Source: Gammaproteobacteria bacterium
Lineage (GTDB): Bacteria; Pseudomonadota; Gammaproteobacteria; Pseudomonadales; Halieaceae
NCBI GenBank assembly: GCA_030426545.1
Contig: JAUHYL010000007.1
Span: 17,402-81,401, forward strand
Reading direction: 5' to 3'
DNA: 64,000 nucleotides
Of this stretch, positions 29,723 through 38,170 are shown piece after piece. The translations under genes were made by a program, and so were the position numbers. Positions within the stretch are counted from its first letter, which is position 1; every line of letters starts with the position of its first letter. The notes below the pieces were generated by a model that was not told the origin of the DNA, did no database searches, and worked only from the letters and a program-made list of their open reading frames with translations.

Positions 29723-30679
29723 CTAAACTCCGGGCGGTGAGGGGGTAAGCAGGTTGCTGCGCAGCCGCTCCACATCGGCGTCGCTCAAGGCCAGCCCGTC
29801 GCGTACGTACGCGTCAAAGCTGCCCCACTGTTCGTCAATCTTTTCGAAAGCAGCCGTGAGCCATGCGCGCTCAACGCCCATTAAGACCGCGAGTTTTTCT
29901 GCCGCCGCTTCGCCCTTGAATACGCGCAACATCAGCAGCGTGGATTTGCGTGCATCCAGTGAAGGTTCCCTGCTGGCGAGGTAGTCGGCCATCACCGTCT
30001 CCTGATCGACACCCAGAATGCGCAGCAGAATGGCCGCGGCGAAGCCGGTGCGATCCTTGCCCGCCGAACAGTGCCACAGCACCGGCCTGCCCTGGGCCTC
30101 CAGCACCTCCTGTATGAACTGCCTGAACTGCGGCGTGAATTCGCTGGCAAACTGCCGGTTGCTCTCGATCATGGTTGCGTGCGGATCGAACCCCTCGAAG
30201 TTGCCGCTTTCGATGCGCTCGAAGATTTCCCCAACCAGGGTTTCGTTACCCTTGTCCAGGGTCGGAATCTCTACGACGTCGAAGGTCAGCGGCTCCGGAA
30301 GGCGATTGGGTTCTTCTTCCTTTTCCATGGAGGAGCGGAAGTCGATCAGCGTGTCCAGCTGCAGGCCGGCGAGGGCTGCAAGGTCAGCGCGACTGGCGTG
30401 CGCCAGTGTCCCTGTGCGATACAACACGCCCCATTTCACCTCGCGTCCATCCGCAGCCGGGTAACCGCCCAGATCCCGGAAATTATGTATGCCCTCGAAG
30501 TTAAGCAGTCGGTGATTTTCGCGCTCGTTGTCGGAAACAGTGGCCGGTACAACAACCGGCGGCGCGGGGATAAATTGCAGTACGGCCACGGTCAGCAGCA
30601 ATACACTCGCACCGACCCACAGTAGTCGTTTTTTGTTCAAAGCTGTGCACCTTGTGGAAAAATGAACGCGACGGAGCAT
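29723..30679 (-). CDS. Secreted or membrane-anchored tyrosine/serine phosphatase (PTP-like)
   Basis: Active-site motif HCSAGKDRTGFAAA, NFRDLGGYPAADGREVKWGVLYRTGTLAHAS; N-terminal hydrophobic segment. Confidence 0.88.
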   Translation of the reverse strand: MLRRVHFSTRCTALNKKRLLWVGASVLLLTVAVLQFIPAPPVVVPATVSDNERENHRLLNFEGIHNFRDLGGYPAADGREVKWGVLYRTGTLAHASRADLAALAGLQLDTLIDFRSSMEKEEEPNRLPEPLTFDVVEIPTLDKGNETLVGEIFERIESGNFEGFDPHATMIESNRQFASEFTPQFRQFIQEVLEAQGRPVLWHCSAGKDRTGFAAAILLRILGVDQETVMADYLASREPSLDARKSTLLMLRVFKGEAAAEKLAVLMGVERAWLTAAFEKIDEQWGSFDAYVRDGLALSDADVERLRSNLLTPSPPGV

Positions 30680-30781
30680 AGCACCGATGAGAATGTCGGG
30701 TGACAGGGCACCGGCGATTGCCCATAATCTTCAGCCCGCGGTTTAAACCGCTGTGCATCCCGCCCACGTGCGGGCTACAAG

Positions 30782-31558
30782 ATGGAGATGTCCCCCATGA
30801 TCCGAGCTGCACTGGCATCGCTGCTGATACTGTCCGGTTTCCTGCTGAGCAGCACCGCGCTCGCTGACCGCTCACTGCGCTTGATGACGAACGCGTCGCC
30901 GCCCTACGCGGATGTAAAACTGCCGGAACAGGGTATTGCGCCGGAACTGGTGCGCGCGGTGTTCGACAATGCCGGTTATTCCGTGGAAATCAGTATTGAA
31001 AACTGGTCCCGCGCGGTAGAGGGTGCGCGCCTGGGTGTCTACGACGGGCTCGCCGCGGCGTGGTACAGCGAAGAGCGCGCCGGTAGCCTGTTGTTCAGCG
31101 AGCCCTACCTCGAAAGCGAACTGGTGATATTGAAGCGTCGTGCCGATACCAGACACTACGACAGCCTCAGCGACCTCTCCGGTGCGCGCCTGGGCGTGCG
31201 TACCGACTATGCCTACGGCGTGGACTTCTCCAGCGTGCCCGGTCTTGTCCTGGTGCGGGAAAACCACCTGATACAAAACCTGCTGCGCCTGCAGAACGGC
31301 TCGGTAGATTTCGTGATTGGTGATCTGCGCACGGTGAACCAGCAGTTGCATGAATACATGAAGGACAGCGCCAGCAAGTTCACCGTGACGAAGATAAAAC
31401 TGGCACCGGTGGCGCGCCATGTCGCGATCAGCCACCTGCGCGAGGATCACAAAACCGTGGTTGCGGATTTCAATAAGGCCCTGGCCGCATTGCGTGCCGA
31501 CGGCACTTACGACGCGATCCTGAAAAAGTGGCGCGAACGATATCGTGGTTTGAACTGA
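30782..31558 (+). CDS. Periplasmic substrate-binding protein (SBP_bac_3 type)
   Basis: Signal peptide, SLRLMTNASPPYADVKLPEQGIAPELVRAVFDNAGY, ...ALAALRADGTYDAILKKW. Confidence 0.85.
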   Translation: MEMSPMIRAALASLLILSGFLLSSTALADRSLRLMTNASPPYADVKLPEQGIAPELVRAVFDNAGYSVEISIENWSRAVEGARLGVYDGLAAAWYSEERAGSLLFSEPYLESELVILKRRADTRHYDSLSDLSGARLGVRTDYAYGVDFSSVPGLVLVRENHLIQNLLRLQNGSVDFVIGDLRTVNQQLHEYMKDSASKFTVTKIKLAPVARHVAISHLREDHKTVVADFNKALAALRADGTYDAILKKWRERYRGLN

Positions 31559-31589
31559 GTTACGTGTTGCGCATTGCGAGGGAACAGTG

Positions 31590-32279
31590 ATGTCTACCGA
31601 TCAATCCAGTCCGTCAGCGGACGCTGATCAGAGAATCCCGCCGCTGACGCTCGGTGCGGTGCTTTACCCGGGGTTCGAATTGCTCGACCTGTACGGCCCC
31701 CTGGAAATGTTCGGTGCCATACCGGGGCAGTTTACGATTCATACCGTCGCTGATGCTGCGCAGCCGGTGGCCTCCAGCCAGGGGCCCAGGACGGTGGCCG
31801 ACTACGCTTACAGTGAGTGCCCGCCGCTGGACCTGATTCTGGTGCCCGGCGGTTTCGGCACGGTGGAGGCGCTGGAAAACCAGGTGCTGCTGGATTTCCT
31901 GCGCGAGCGTTCACCGGATGCGCGTGTTGTTATGTCGGTTTGCTCTGGCTCCGCAATCCTCGCTCGCGCGGGTTTGCTGGACGGGCGCCGCGCCACCAGC
32001 AACAAGCAGCTGTTCAAGTTTGCCACGGATCAGAGCGACCGCGTGCAGTGGGTGGAGCAGGCGCGCTGGGTGGAGGACGGCCCTTTCGTAACCGCATCTG
32101 GCGTCTCTGCCGGGACTGATATGGCGCTGGCGGTATTGGCAGCGCTGCGCGGTGAGGACTACGCACAACAGGTGGCAGATTTCACCGAATACCAGTGGCA
32201 TCGCGATGCCGACAGCGACCCCTTCGCCCGTTTTCTAAACGCCGTGGATATTGACCAGCTGATGGGCGCCCTGTCCTGA
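31590..32279 (+). CDS. DJ-1/PfpI family protein
   Basis: DLILVPGGFGTVEALENQVLLDFLRERSPDARVVMSVCSGSAILARAGLLDGRRATSNK with the nucleophile-elbow Cys. Confidence 0.9.
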   Translation: MSTDQSSPSADADQRIPPLTLGAVLYPGFELLDLYGPLEMFGAIPGQFTIHTVADAAQPVASSQGPRTVADYAYSECPPLDLILVPGGFGTVEALENQVLLDFLRERSPDARVVMSVCSGSAILARAGLLDGRRATSNKQLFKFATDQSDRVQWVEQARWVEDGPFVTASGVSAGTDMALAVLAALRGEDYAQQVADFTEYQWHRDADSDPFARFLNAVDIDQLMGALS

Positions 32280-32487
32280 GCTGGCTCCGGCGCCCACCCC
32301 CGGGCGCTTCGGCTTCGAATCGATACCAGTCCCGGCGGGTGTTTGCACCGATTCCGTCCTGAAAATTAGGTTGCAGGTACCCTTTTGGGTGCCTCCGGGC
32401 CGCAGTCCCGCGACTAGACTGAATGGTGACGGGGTTGGCGTACCCTCTCTCGTTGAACCTGGCTGGCTAAACCCGGCCGGCTAAACC

Positions 32488-32521
32488 CGTCAAACTAAAC
32501 CTTCGTTTAGATCATTTGACG
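32488..32521. repeat. Nested inverted repeat (CGTCAAA-CTAAAC-CTTC-GTTTAG-ATCA-TTTGACG)
   Basis: 7-bp outer and 6-bp inner arms, both perfect, read directly. Confidence 0.85.
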
Positions 32522-32928
32522 GATACTCAATGATTTGGGCGGTTGATATAAAAGCATCTTACTTATTTCGGCGTCGTCCACGGATGGTCGGTCACCGGGA
32601 ATACGTCTATGAAACGATTGCTCTGGGGGATACCGTTTCAAACGTCGGCTTGCGGTGAGTCCTCCTGGCTTGTTTCGGTTCCGGCAGACACTGATCAGGT
32701 CGCAACGGGAGGTTCACCGCTTTTTCCAAGCGCGCTGGGGCTATCAAGTCCGGCGCAACGGCCGCGCAGCTTGCGGCCCGATCACCTGCCGCGGCTAATG
32801 CAGTGGCAACCCTGAGGGGTTCTGTCAGTCAAACCCGGTTTACATGCCGCCAGGTGTGTCAGCCTTCCCCCGCACACCCAGTACATGATGTGGCGCCAGT
32901 GGCGCAGCCTTAATCGAACGGCCAGTGT

Positions 32929-32946
32929 GTGCCGATCTGTCGGCAC
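32929..32946. repeat. Short perfect hairpin GTGCCGA-TCTG-TCGGCAC
   Basis: 7-bp perfect stem, 4-nt loop, upstream of the small membrane ORF. Confidence 0.7.
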
Positions 32947-32975
32947 CGAATCCGGCCATGGATGGGGAGACAGAA

Positions 32976-33200
32976 ATGGTCATGAACGTACAGCGTAGCT
33001 ATACAGGCAGAGAGGTACGCGATTTGGTGTTGCAGTTTGCGTTGCTTCCGCTGGGCCTGCTGATATTTGCCCCCTTCGTATTTCTGCTGCTGGCGCTACT
33101 GGCGCTGGTCGCGGTGAGTGTACGTATGGTGCCAAACCACTCGGAGTCCGCTGCTGGCAGTGATGATGCTGCCGCTCATGGAGCCGCCCCCGCGCGATAG
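32976..33200 (+). CDS. Small membrane protein of unknown function
   Basis: MVMNVQRSYTGREVRDLVLQFALLPLGLLIFAPFVFLLLALLALVAVSVRM...; GGGGAGA Shine-Dalgarno-like sequence 5-6 nt before ATG 32976. Confidence 0.5.
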   Translation: MVMNVQRSYTGREVRDLVLQFALLPLGLLIFAPFVFLLLALLALVAVSVRMVPNHSESAAGSDDAAAHGAAPAR

Positions 33201-33239
33201 ACCGCCAGTAGTTTCACGCGCTACAGTTGGCCGTGTTGA

Positions 33240-34421
33240 TTGCGCGGCGCCGTTGCTTGGCGCCGCACTGCGGGGAGACTGGAAAGCGTGCATGCAGTGG
33301 AAGAACTCGGCCTGAACAGGGCGCGCGTCGAGGATTTGCGCGGCCGCATTCTCCACGCCATGGAGAAGGGGCCACTGCCGGCACTGCAAGTGGCGCTGGC
33401 AAAAGATGGCCGGTTGGCGCTGTTTGAAACCTACGGCGATGCGAGTAACAGCACGCGCTTTCAAGTCTATTCCTGCACCAAGCCCGTGGTGGCCGCCGCC
33501 ATCTGGAAGTTGATGGGCGAAGGTCGTATCGATATCGAGCGGCCAGTCTGTGACTACCTGCCTGCGTTCAGCGGCGGCGGCAAGGAATTCGTGACCACCG
33601 CGCAACTGCTGTGCCATACCGCCGGTTTCCCCAATGCCTCCATGCAGGCGCCCCACTGGTGGACGTCCGCGAGCAGGCTGGCGCACATGGCTACCTGGGA
33701 GCTGGAGTGGCCGCCGGGCTCACAGCTGGTGTACCACCCGCTGTCGGCGCACTGGGTTGTGGCGGAGCTGATCACGGCGATCAGCGATGTCGACTACCGC
33801 GACTACATTCACCGCGAGATACTCGATCCGCTGGGGCTGTCCACGCTGCGTATCGGTGTCCCCCCGGAAGCGGGCAAAGACGTGGCGAACGTGCGCCACG
33901 TGGGGGAGCCGCCCGGCGACGATGAACTGGCTGCCCTGTTCGGCAAGTCGGTGCACTGGCCGGATACCCGCGACGATTCCATGCTGGTGTTCAATGATCC
34001 CGAGGTACGCGCGCTGGGTATACCCGGCGGGGGTGCCGTGGGCACGGCGGCGGATATGGCGCTGTTTTACCAGGCCGTGATGCAGAACACCGGTGAACTG
34101 TGGTCGCCGGCAGCGCTGCAGCAGGCGGTGGGCAGTGTGTATGAGGCGATGGCGGATCCCATGACGGGCGCGCCGGCAAACCGCGGCCTCGGTGTGATCA
34201 TTGCCGGAGACGACAAGTTTGTGCCCTGGCGCGGCATGGGCGACAAGGTTTCGCCGCGCGCCTTCGGCCACCAGGGCGTGGGCGGCCAGGTGGCCTGGGG
34301 CGACCCGGAAAGCGGCCTGTCTTTCTGTATGCTGACCAACGGCCTGGACGTGAACCCGATACGCTCCGCTACCCTGTGTGCAGCGGCCAGTAACCGCGCG
34401 GGAGCCTGTGCATCGGCCTAG
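33240..34421 (+). CDS. Serine hydrolase, beta-lactamase (class C/esterase) family
   Basis: YSCTK (SxxK) motif, QLLCHTAGFPNA, HQGVGGQVAWGDPESGLSFCMLTNG; exact start uncertain (33240 or about 33288). Confidence 0.85.
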   Translation: MRGAVAWRRTAGRLESVHAVEELGLNRARVEDLRGRILHAMEKGPLPALQVALAKDGRLALFETYGDASNSTRFQVYSCTKPVVAAAIWKLMGEGRIDIERPVCDYLPAFSGGGKEFVTTAQLLCHTAGFPNASMQAPHWWTSASRLAHMATWELEWPPGSQLVYHPLSAHWVVAELITAISDVDYRDYIHREILDPLGLSTLRIGVPPEAGKDVANVRHVGEPPGDDELAALFGKSVHWPDTRDDSMLVFNDPEVRALGIPGGGAVGTAADMALFYQAVMQNTGELWSPAALQQAVGSVYEAMADPMTGAPANRGLGVIIAGDDKFVPWRGMGDKVSPRAFGHQGVGGQVAWGDPESGLSFCMLTNGLDVNPIRSATLCAAASNRAGACASA

Positions 34422-34513
34422 TCTGCTGCGGTTTCGCCGCTGCCGTTGCGCGCTTTTTCAGCGGTGTTCGCGCCTGGCGAGGGCCCTGTGCGCGACAGCC
34501 CGCATGGCGGCAA

Positions 34514-35734
34514 TCAAAGACTGCCGATAACGCCCTCGGCCAGCATGCGCTCAACGTCTTCCTCACTGTAGCCGGCATCCGCAAGAATCTCGCGGCTGTG
34601 CTCTCCCAGCCGCGGCGGGTGCCTGTGCAGCGAGGCCGGCGTATCGGACAGGTGGCCCGGATAGCGCACGTAGCGCATGGTGCCTGCATCCGGGTGTTCG
34701 GCATCGAAAAACGTGCGGTTGTGCAGCGCCTGTGGATCTTCCTGGAATTCGCGAATGGTCTGAACCCGGCCGAAGGGCACCCCCTGTTCGTCCAGGCGTC
34801 GTAGCGCGTCGTCGGTGGAGAATTTCGCGATCGCCGCTTCCACCGCGTCAAGCCACGGTTTGAAGTCGGCCACGCGTTCTCCCAGGGTGGCCATGCCCGG
34901 CGTTTCCAGCAGTTCTTCGCATTCCAGCGCCCTGCACAGGCCCTGAAAGTGATTGTCCTGCAGCGCCATGCCGACGATGTAGCCATCGGTGGTGGCAAAC
35001 GTGCGCAGCACGGCCAGCGGCCGGGGAGGGGGTAGCCCGTTGGGCTGGAACGTGTCCACCGGCATCATGTCGGGCAGCGAATTCGCCGCCCAGGCGTCGA
35101 TCATGGGGACGTCCACGCGCTGGCCCCGGCCGGTACCGCCCGGTCGGTCCCGGGCATACAGCGCGGCGATGGCGACGCCCGCCGCGGTCAGCGCGGTGGT
35201 CTTGTCCACGATGGCAGACTGGATTAACTGCGGCTTGCCGCCGAAAGGCTCGCCCTGGATATAACAGCCGCCCACCAGCCCCTGCGCTATCGGGTCGTAG
35301 GCAGGCCGGTGGGAGTAGGGGCCAGTCGGGCCAAAGCCGGTGATCGACAGGAAAATCAGCCGCTCGTTGAGGGCTTTCAGATCATCGTAGCCAATGCCCA
35401 GCCGATCCGGCACGCCGCCGCGAAAGTTTTCCAGCACGATATCGGCACTGGCGGCGAGTTTTTTTATCACCGCAATGCCCTCCGCGCTCTTCAGGTCCAG
35501 GGCGAGGCTGCGTTTATTGCGGTTAACCTGCGAGTAAAAGCCGGTGAGTCCGCCCTCCTGTGGCGGCGACATCCAGCGTGAGATTTCGCCGTGCAGGGGC
35601 TCGATCTTGATCACGTCGGCCCCCAGGTCACCGAACTGTTGCCCGCAGAGGGGACCGGTGATCATGGAGGTGATGTCGATGACCTTGATACCGGTGAGTG
35701 GCCCTTCCGGGGATCCGTCCAGTTTGATGTCCAT
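34514..35734 (-). CDS. CaiB/BaiF family III CoA transferase
   Basis: GPLTGIKVIDITSMITGPLCGQQFGDLGADVIKIEP, NRNKRSLALDLKSAEG. Confidence 0.95.
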   Translation of the reverse strand: MDIKLDGSPEGPLTGIKVIDITSMITGPLCGQQFGDLGADVIKIEPLHGEISRWMSPPQEGGLTGFYSQVNRNKRSLALDLKSAEGIAVIKKLAASADIVLENFRGGVPDRLGIGYDDLKALNERLIFLSITGFGPTGPYSHRPAYDPIAQGLVGGCYIQGEPFGGKPQLIQSAIVDKTTALTAAGVAIAALYARDRPGGTGRGQRVDVPMIDAWAANSLPDMMPVDTFQPNGLPPPRPLAVLRTFATTDGYIVGMALQDNHFQGLCRALECEELLETPGMATLGERVADFKPWLDAVEAAIAKFSTDDALRRLDEQGVPFGRVQTIREFQEDPQALHNRTFFDAEHPDAGTMRYVRYPGHLSDTPASLHRHPPRLGEHSREILADAGYSEEDVERMLAEGVIGSL

Positions 35735-36067
35735 GCAGCGTTCTCCCTTGGTTTTGACAGCCGCGTTATTGTGTTCGTCTTGCGGCAGACTTTATATAGC
35801 CTAATCGGTCAGCCGTACTGCGGTTCAGCCGCAATCCATGCTGTGCGGGGCATCCTGCTGCGCCGCTGCCGGCGGCGATTGCTCCGCGCGGTAAGCCGGG
35901 TGTTGATATCCCTCAATCAGCGGCCACCCGTCTCTTGTTCATCCCTGTCAGAAGCGTTAGCTTAGCGGCTAATCACGATCAGCCGCTGGCAGGCGACTGA
36001 TCGCCGCGGCGTCTCTACAGGTTCCGCCGGGCAGCCAAACTCCCCGCTAGAGGTTTGTACACAAAAA

Positions 36068-37138
36068 ATGGGATTGTTGAAACGGGTTTTCGGCTCGGCC
36101 GGGCGCAGCGATCCGCTGCAGCGCGCCGAGGAACTGGCAACAGCCGGCGATTACCGCGCCGCGATTGCGCTGCTGCAGGACGCCTGCGAGCGTGACAGTG
36201 ACGGCCGACTGGCGCAGCGTCTGGTAGACATGCGCATTGAGGCGTTCGAAAAACTCGCCTGGCCTGCACCCGACGTGATGTGGCCCCCGGCACACGACGA
36301 TCGCTTCAGTGCTGTCAGCGGCTTCCCTGAGATTGATGCCGGCGCGCTGGATGCCGGTGCTCTGAAGGCGGGCATCCTTGGCAAGGGCGGCCTGATTGTG
36401 CGCGGCCTTATGCAGCCAGCGCTGGTAGCAGACATGCGCGAGCGCGTGCACCGCGCGCTGATTGCGCGGCGTGACCAGGTGATCGGCGGTCCGGACGAGG
36501 CGCTCGCCCCCTGGTTCAATCGCTCACCCCGGGTGCGTGGCGGGCCGGTTCAGTTTGGCAAGGACGACAGCAATCGTTATTCCGACAGCGGGTCGGTGTG
36601 GGGTGTGGATTCGCCACTCACTGCCGCCGCGCTAACGGGCTTCTACCGCGACATCGGCCTGCCTGGCATGCTCCACGACTATTTCAATGAGGCCGCAGTG
36701 CTCTCCGTTCGCAAATGGGTGTTGCGCTGCGTGGAACCCAATAACAACGAAAAGGCCGGCTGGCACCAGGATGGCCGTTTCCTTGGTGACCCCGCGATCC
36801 GCACCGTGAATCTGTGGATAGCGCTCACCGACTGCGGCACCGGGATGAAGGCCCCGGGAATTGAGTTGGTAGGGGAGAACGACGGCGAAATCTACGCAAC
36901 GGGCACCACCGGTGCAGATTTCGACTGGACAGTCTCCCAGACGCTGGTAGACGAAATCGCCCGTACGCACCCCGTGGAGACGCCGACGTTTGCCGCCGGG
37001 GACGCGATCTTCTTCGATCACTTCAACCTGCATCGCACCGCGTTTGGCACTGACCACAGTGAAAACCGCTACGCGCTGGAATCCTGGTTTTTCGCTGCTT
37101 CCACGGCGCCGCACAAGCAGCAGCCGGTGGTGCTGTAG
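36068..37138 (+). CDS. Phytanoyl-CoA dioxygenase-like protein
   Basis: HQDGRFLGDPAIRTVNLWIALTDCGTGMKAPGIELV and FFDHFNLHRTAFGTDHSENRYALESWF are consistent with an Fe/2OG facial triad (HxD...H). Confidence 0.75.
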   Translation: MGLLKRVFGSAGRSDPLQRAEELATAGDYRAAIALLQDACERDSDGRLAQRLVDMRIEAFEKLAWPAPDVMWPPAHDDRFSAVSGFPEIDAGALDAGALKAGILGKGGLIVRGLMQPALVADMRERVHRALIARRDQVIGGPDEALAPWFNRSPRVRGGPVQFGKDDSNRYSDSGSVWGVDSPLTAAALTGFYRDIGLPGMLHDYFNEAAVLSVRKWVLRCVEPNNNEKAGWHQDGRFLGDPAIRTVNLWIALTDCGTGMKAPGIELVGENDGEIYATGTTGADFDWTVSQTLVDEIARTHPVETPTFAAGDAIFFDHFNLHRTAFGTDHSENRYALESWFFAASTAPHKQQPVVL

Positions 37139-37324
37139 GGCGCCCAGCTCGTTCCCTGAGCGCCGCTGCAAGGCCGCCAAAGTGCGGCCGGGCCCGACCC
37201 AACACGCCGTTATCCTCCCCCGTTTGCCTCGCCTCGTTCGTATCAAGGCCTATCTACTTGAAAAATCGGGAAAAATAGCCGCGATCAGCAGGTGAAAATT
37301 ACGCTGGATTGATCCACCTCATGG

Positions 37325-37353
37325 TTGACACCTCCATTATTTGGGAATATATT
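37325..37353 (+). promoter_or_regulatory. Sigma70-type promoter TTGACA-N17-TATATT
   Basis: -35 TTGACA 37325-37330, 17-nt spacer, -10 TATATT 37348-37353; predicted transcription start close to the ATG at 37361. Confidence 0.75.
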
Positions 37354-37361
37354 CCCAAATA
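37338..37361. promoter_or_regulatory. Perfect 24-bp palindrome (candidate operator) TATTTGGGAATATATTCCCAAATA
   Basis: Exact self-complementarity over 24 nt, covering the -10 box and the first base of the start codon. Confidence 0.85.
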
Positions 37362-38170
37362 TGTCAGAGAGCCTCCATTCAGCACTCAGGGCCGCGGTAA
37401 TGCGCCTGATGCGTCCACTGGTCAGAGTGATGCTGCATCACGGTATGGCCTATGGCGATTTTGCTGAGATGGCCAGAAAGGCTTTCGTTGAAGAGGGGTT
37501 TGCTTACCTGGTGGCTTCCGATCGGCGTCCAACAGTATCCGGGGTGTCGGCTCTCACCGGGCTGACCCGCAAAGAGGCCACGCGCCTGCGGGATCTGGAC
37601 TGGGATGACGACAGCGATTCAGGCCAGCGCTACAACCGCGCGATTCGCGTGATCAGTGGTTGGGCGGAAGATGTGGCCTTTCGCGATGACAGCGGTGAAC
37701 CGGCGGCGCTGCCGCTGGAGGGTGACGAAAACAGCTTCAGTGCGCTGGTAAAAAAATACAGTGGCGATATTCCCTACGTCGCCATGCTGACGGTGTTGGA
37801 GAACAGTGGCACGGTGGAGGTAGCAGACGGCCGTGTGACGTTGAAAGAACGCGCCTATATTCCAAATGGCACGTCAGCGGACAAGATCAATATTCTGGGT
37901 ACGGATGTCGGCGAACTTATCGCTACTATTGCACACAATCTTCAGGCCAATTCCGGTCAGTTGCTGTTCCAACGCAAGGTGTCCAACCATAAACTGCGCC
38001 CGGAGGCGGTCGAGGAGTTTCGGCAGCTGTCGAACCTGAAGTCACAGGAGCTCCTGGAGGAGTACGACCGTTGGCTGGCAGAGCGCGAAGTTGGGTCCGA
38101 TCAAACGGGTGAGTATGTCGCAGTTGGAATCTACTACACAGATGGAATGCAGGAGGTGGCCTGTGAATAG
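37361..38170 (+). CDS. DUF6502-like protein, putative HTH transcriptional regulator
   Basis: MSESLHSALRAAVMRLMRPLVRVMLHHGMAYGDFAEMARKAFVEEGF... with HTH-like PTVSGVSALTGLTRKEATRLRDL. Start set at ATG 37361; the TTG at 37325 used by the ORF track is the -35 box. Confidence 0.7.
   Translation: MSESLHSALRAAVMRLMRPLVRVMLHHGMAYGDFAEMARKAFVEEGFAYLVASDRRPTVSGVSALTGLTRKEATRLRDLDWDDDSDSGQRYNRAIRVISGWAEDVAFRDDSGEPAALPLEGDENSFSALVKKYSGDIPYVAMLTVLENSGTVEVADGRVTLKERAYIPNGTSADKINILGTDVGELIATIAHNLQANSGQLLFQRKVSNHKLRPEAVEEFRQLSNLKSQELLEEYDRWLAEREVGSDQTGEYVAVGIYYTDGMQEVACE

Noticed and set aside
32609-32815. 68-aa ORF MKRLLWGIPFQTS...
   Set aside because: No Shine-Dalgarno, no recognisable motif, low-complexity C-terminal part; probably chance in the intergenic region.
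32340-32920. Possible known riboswitch (cobalamin, c-di-GMP or similar)
   Set aside because: I looked for the conserved cores of the cobalamin and c-di-GMP-I classes and did not find them. The region is kept only as an unassigned structured intergenic region.
37325-37360. TTG start at 37325 for the DUF6502-like protein
   Set aside because: This TTG is the first three bases of a consensus -35 box, and the extra 12 residues are encoded across the palindrome and promoter. ATG 37361 fits better.
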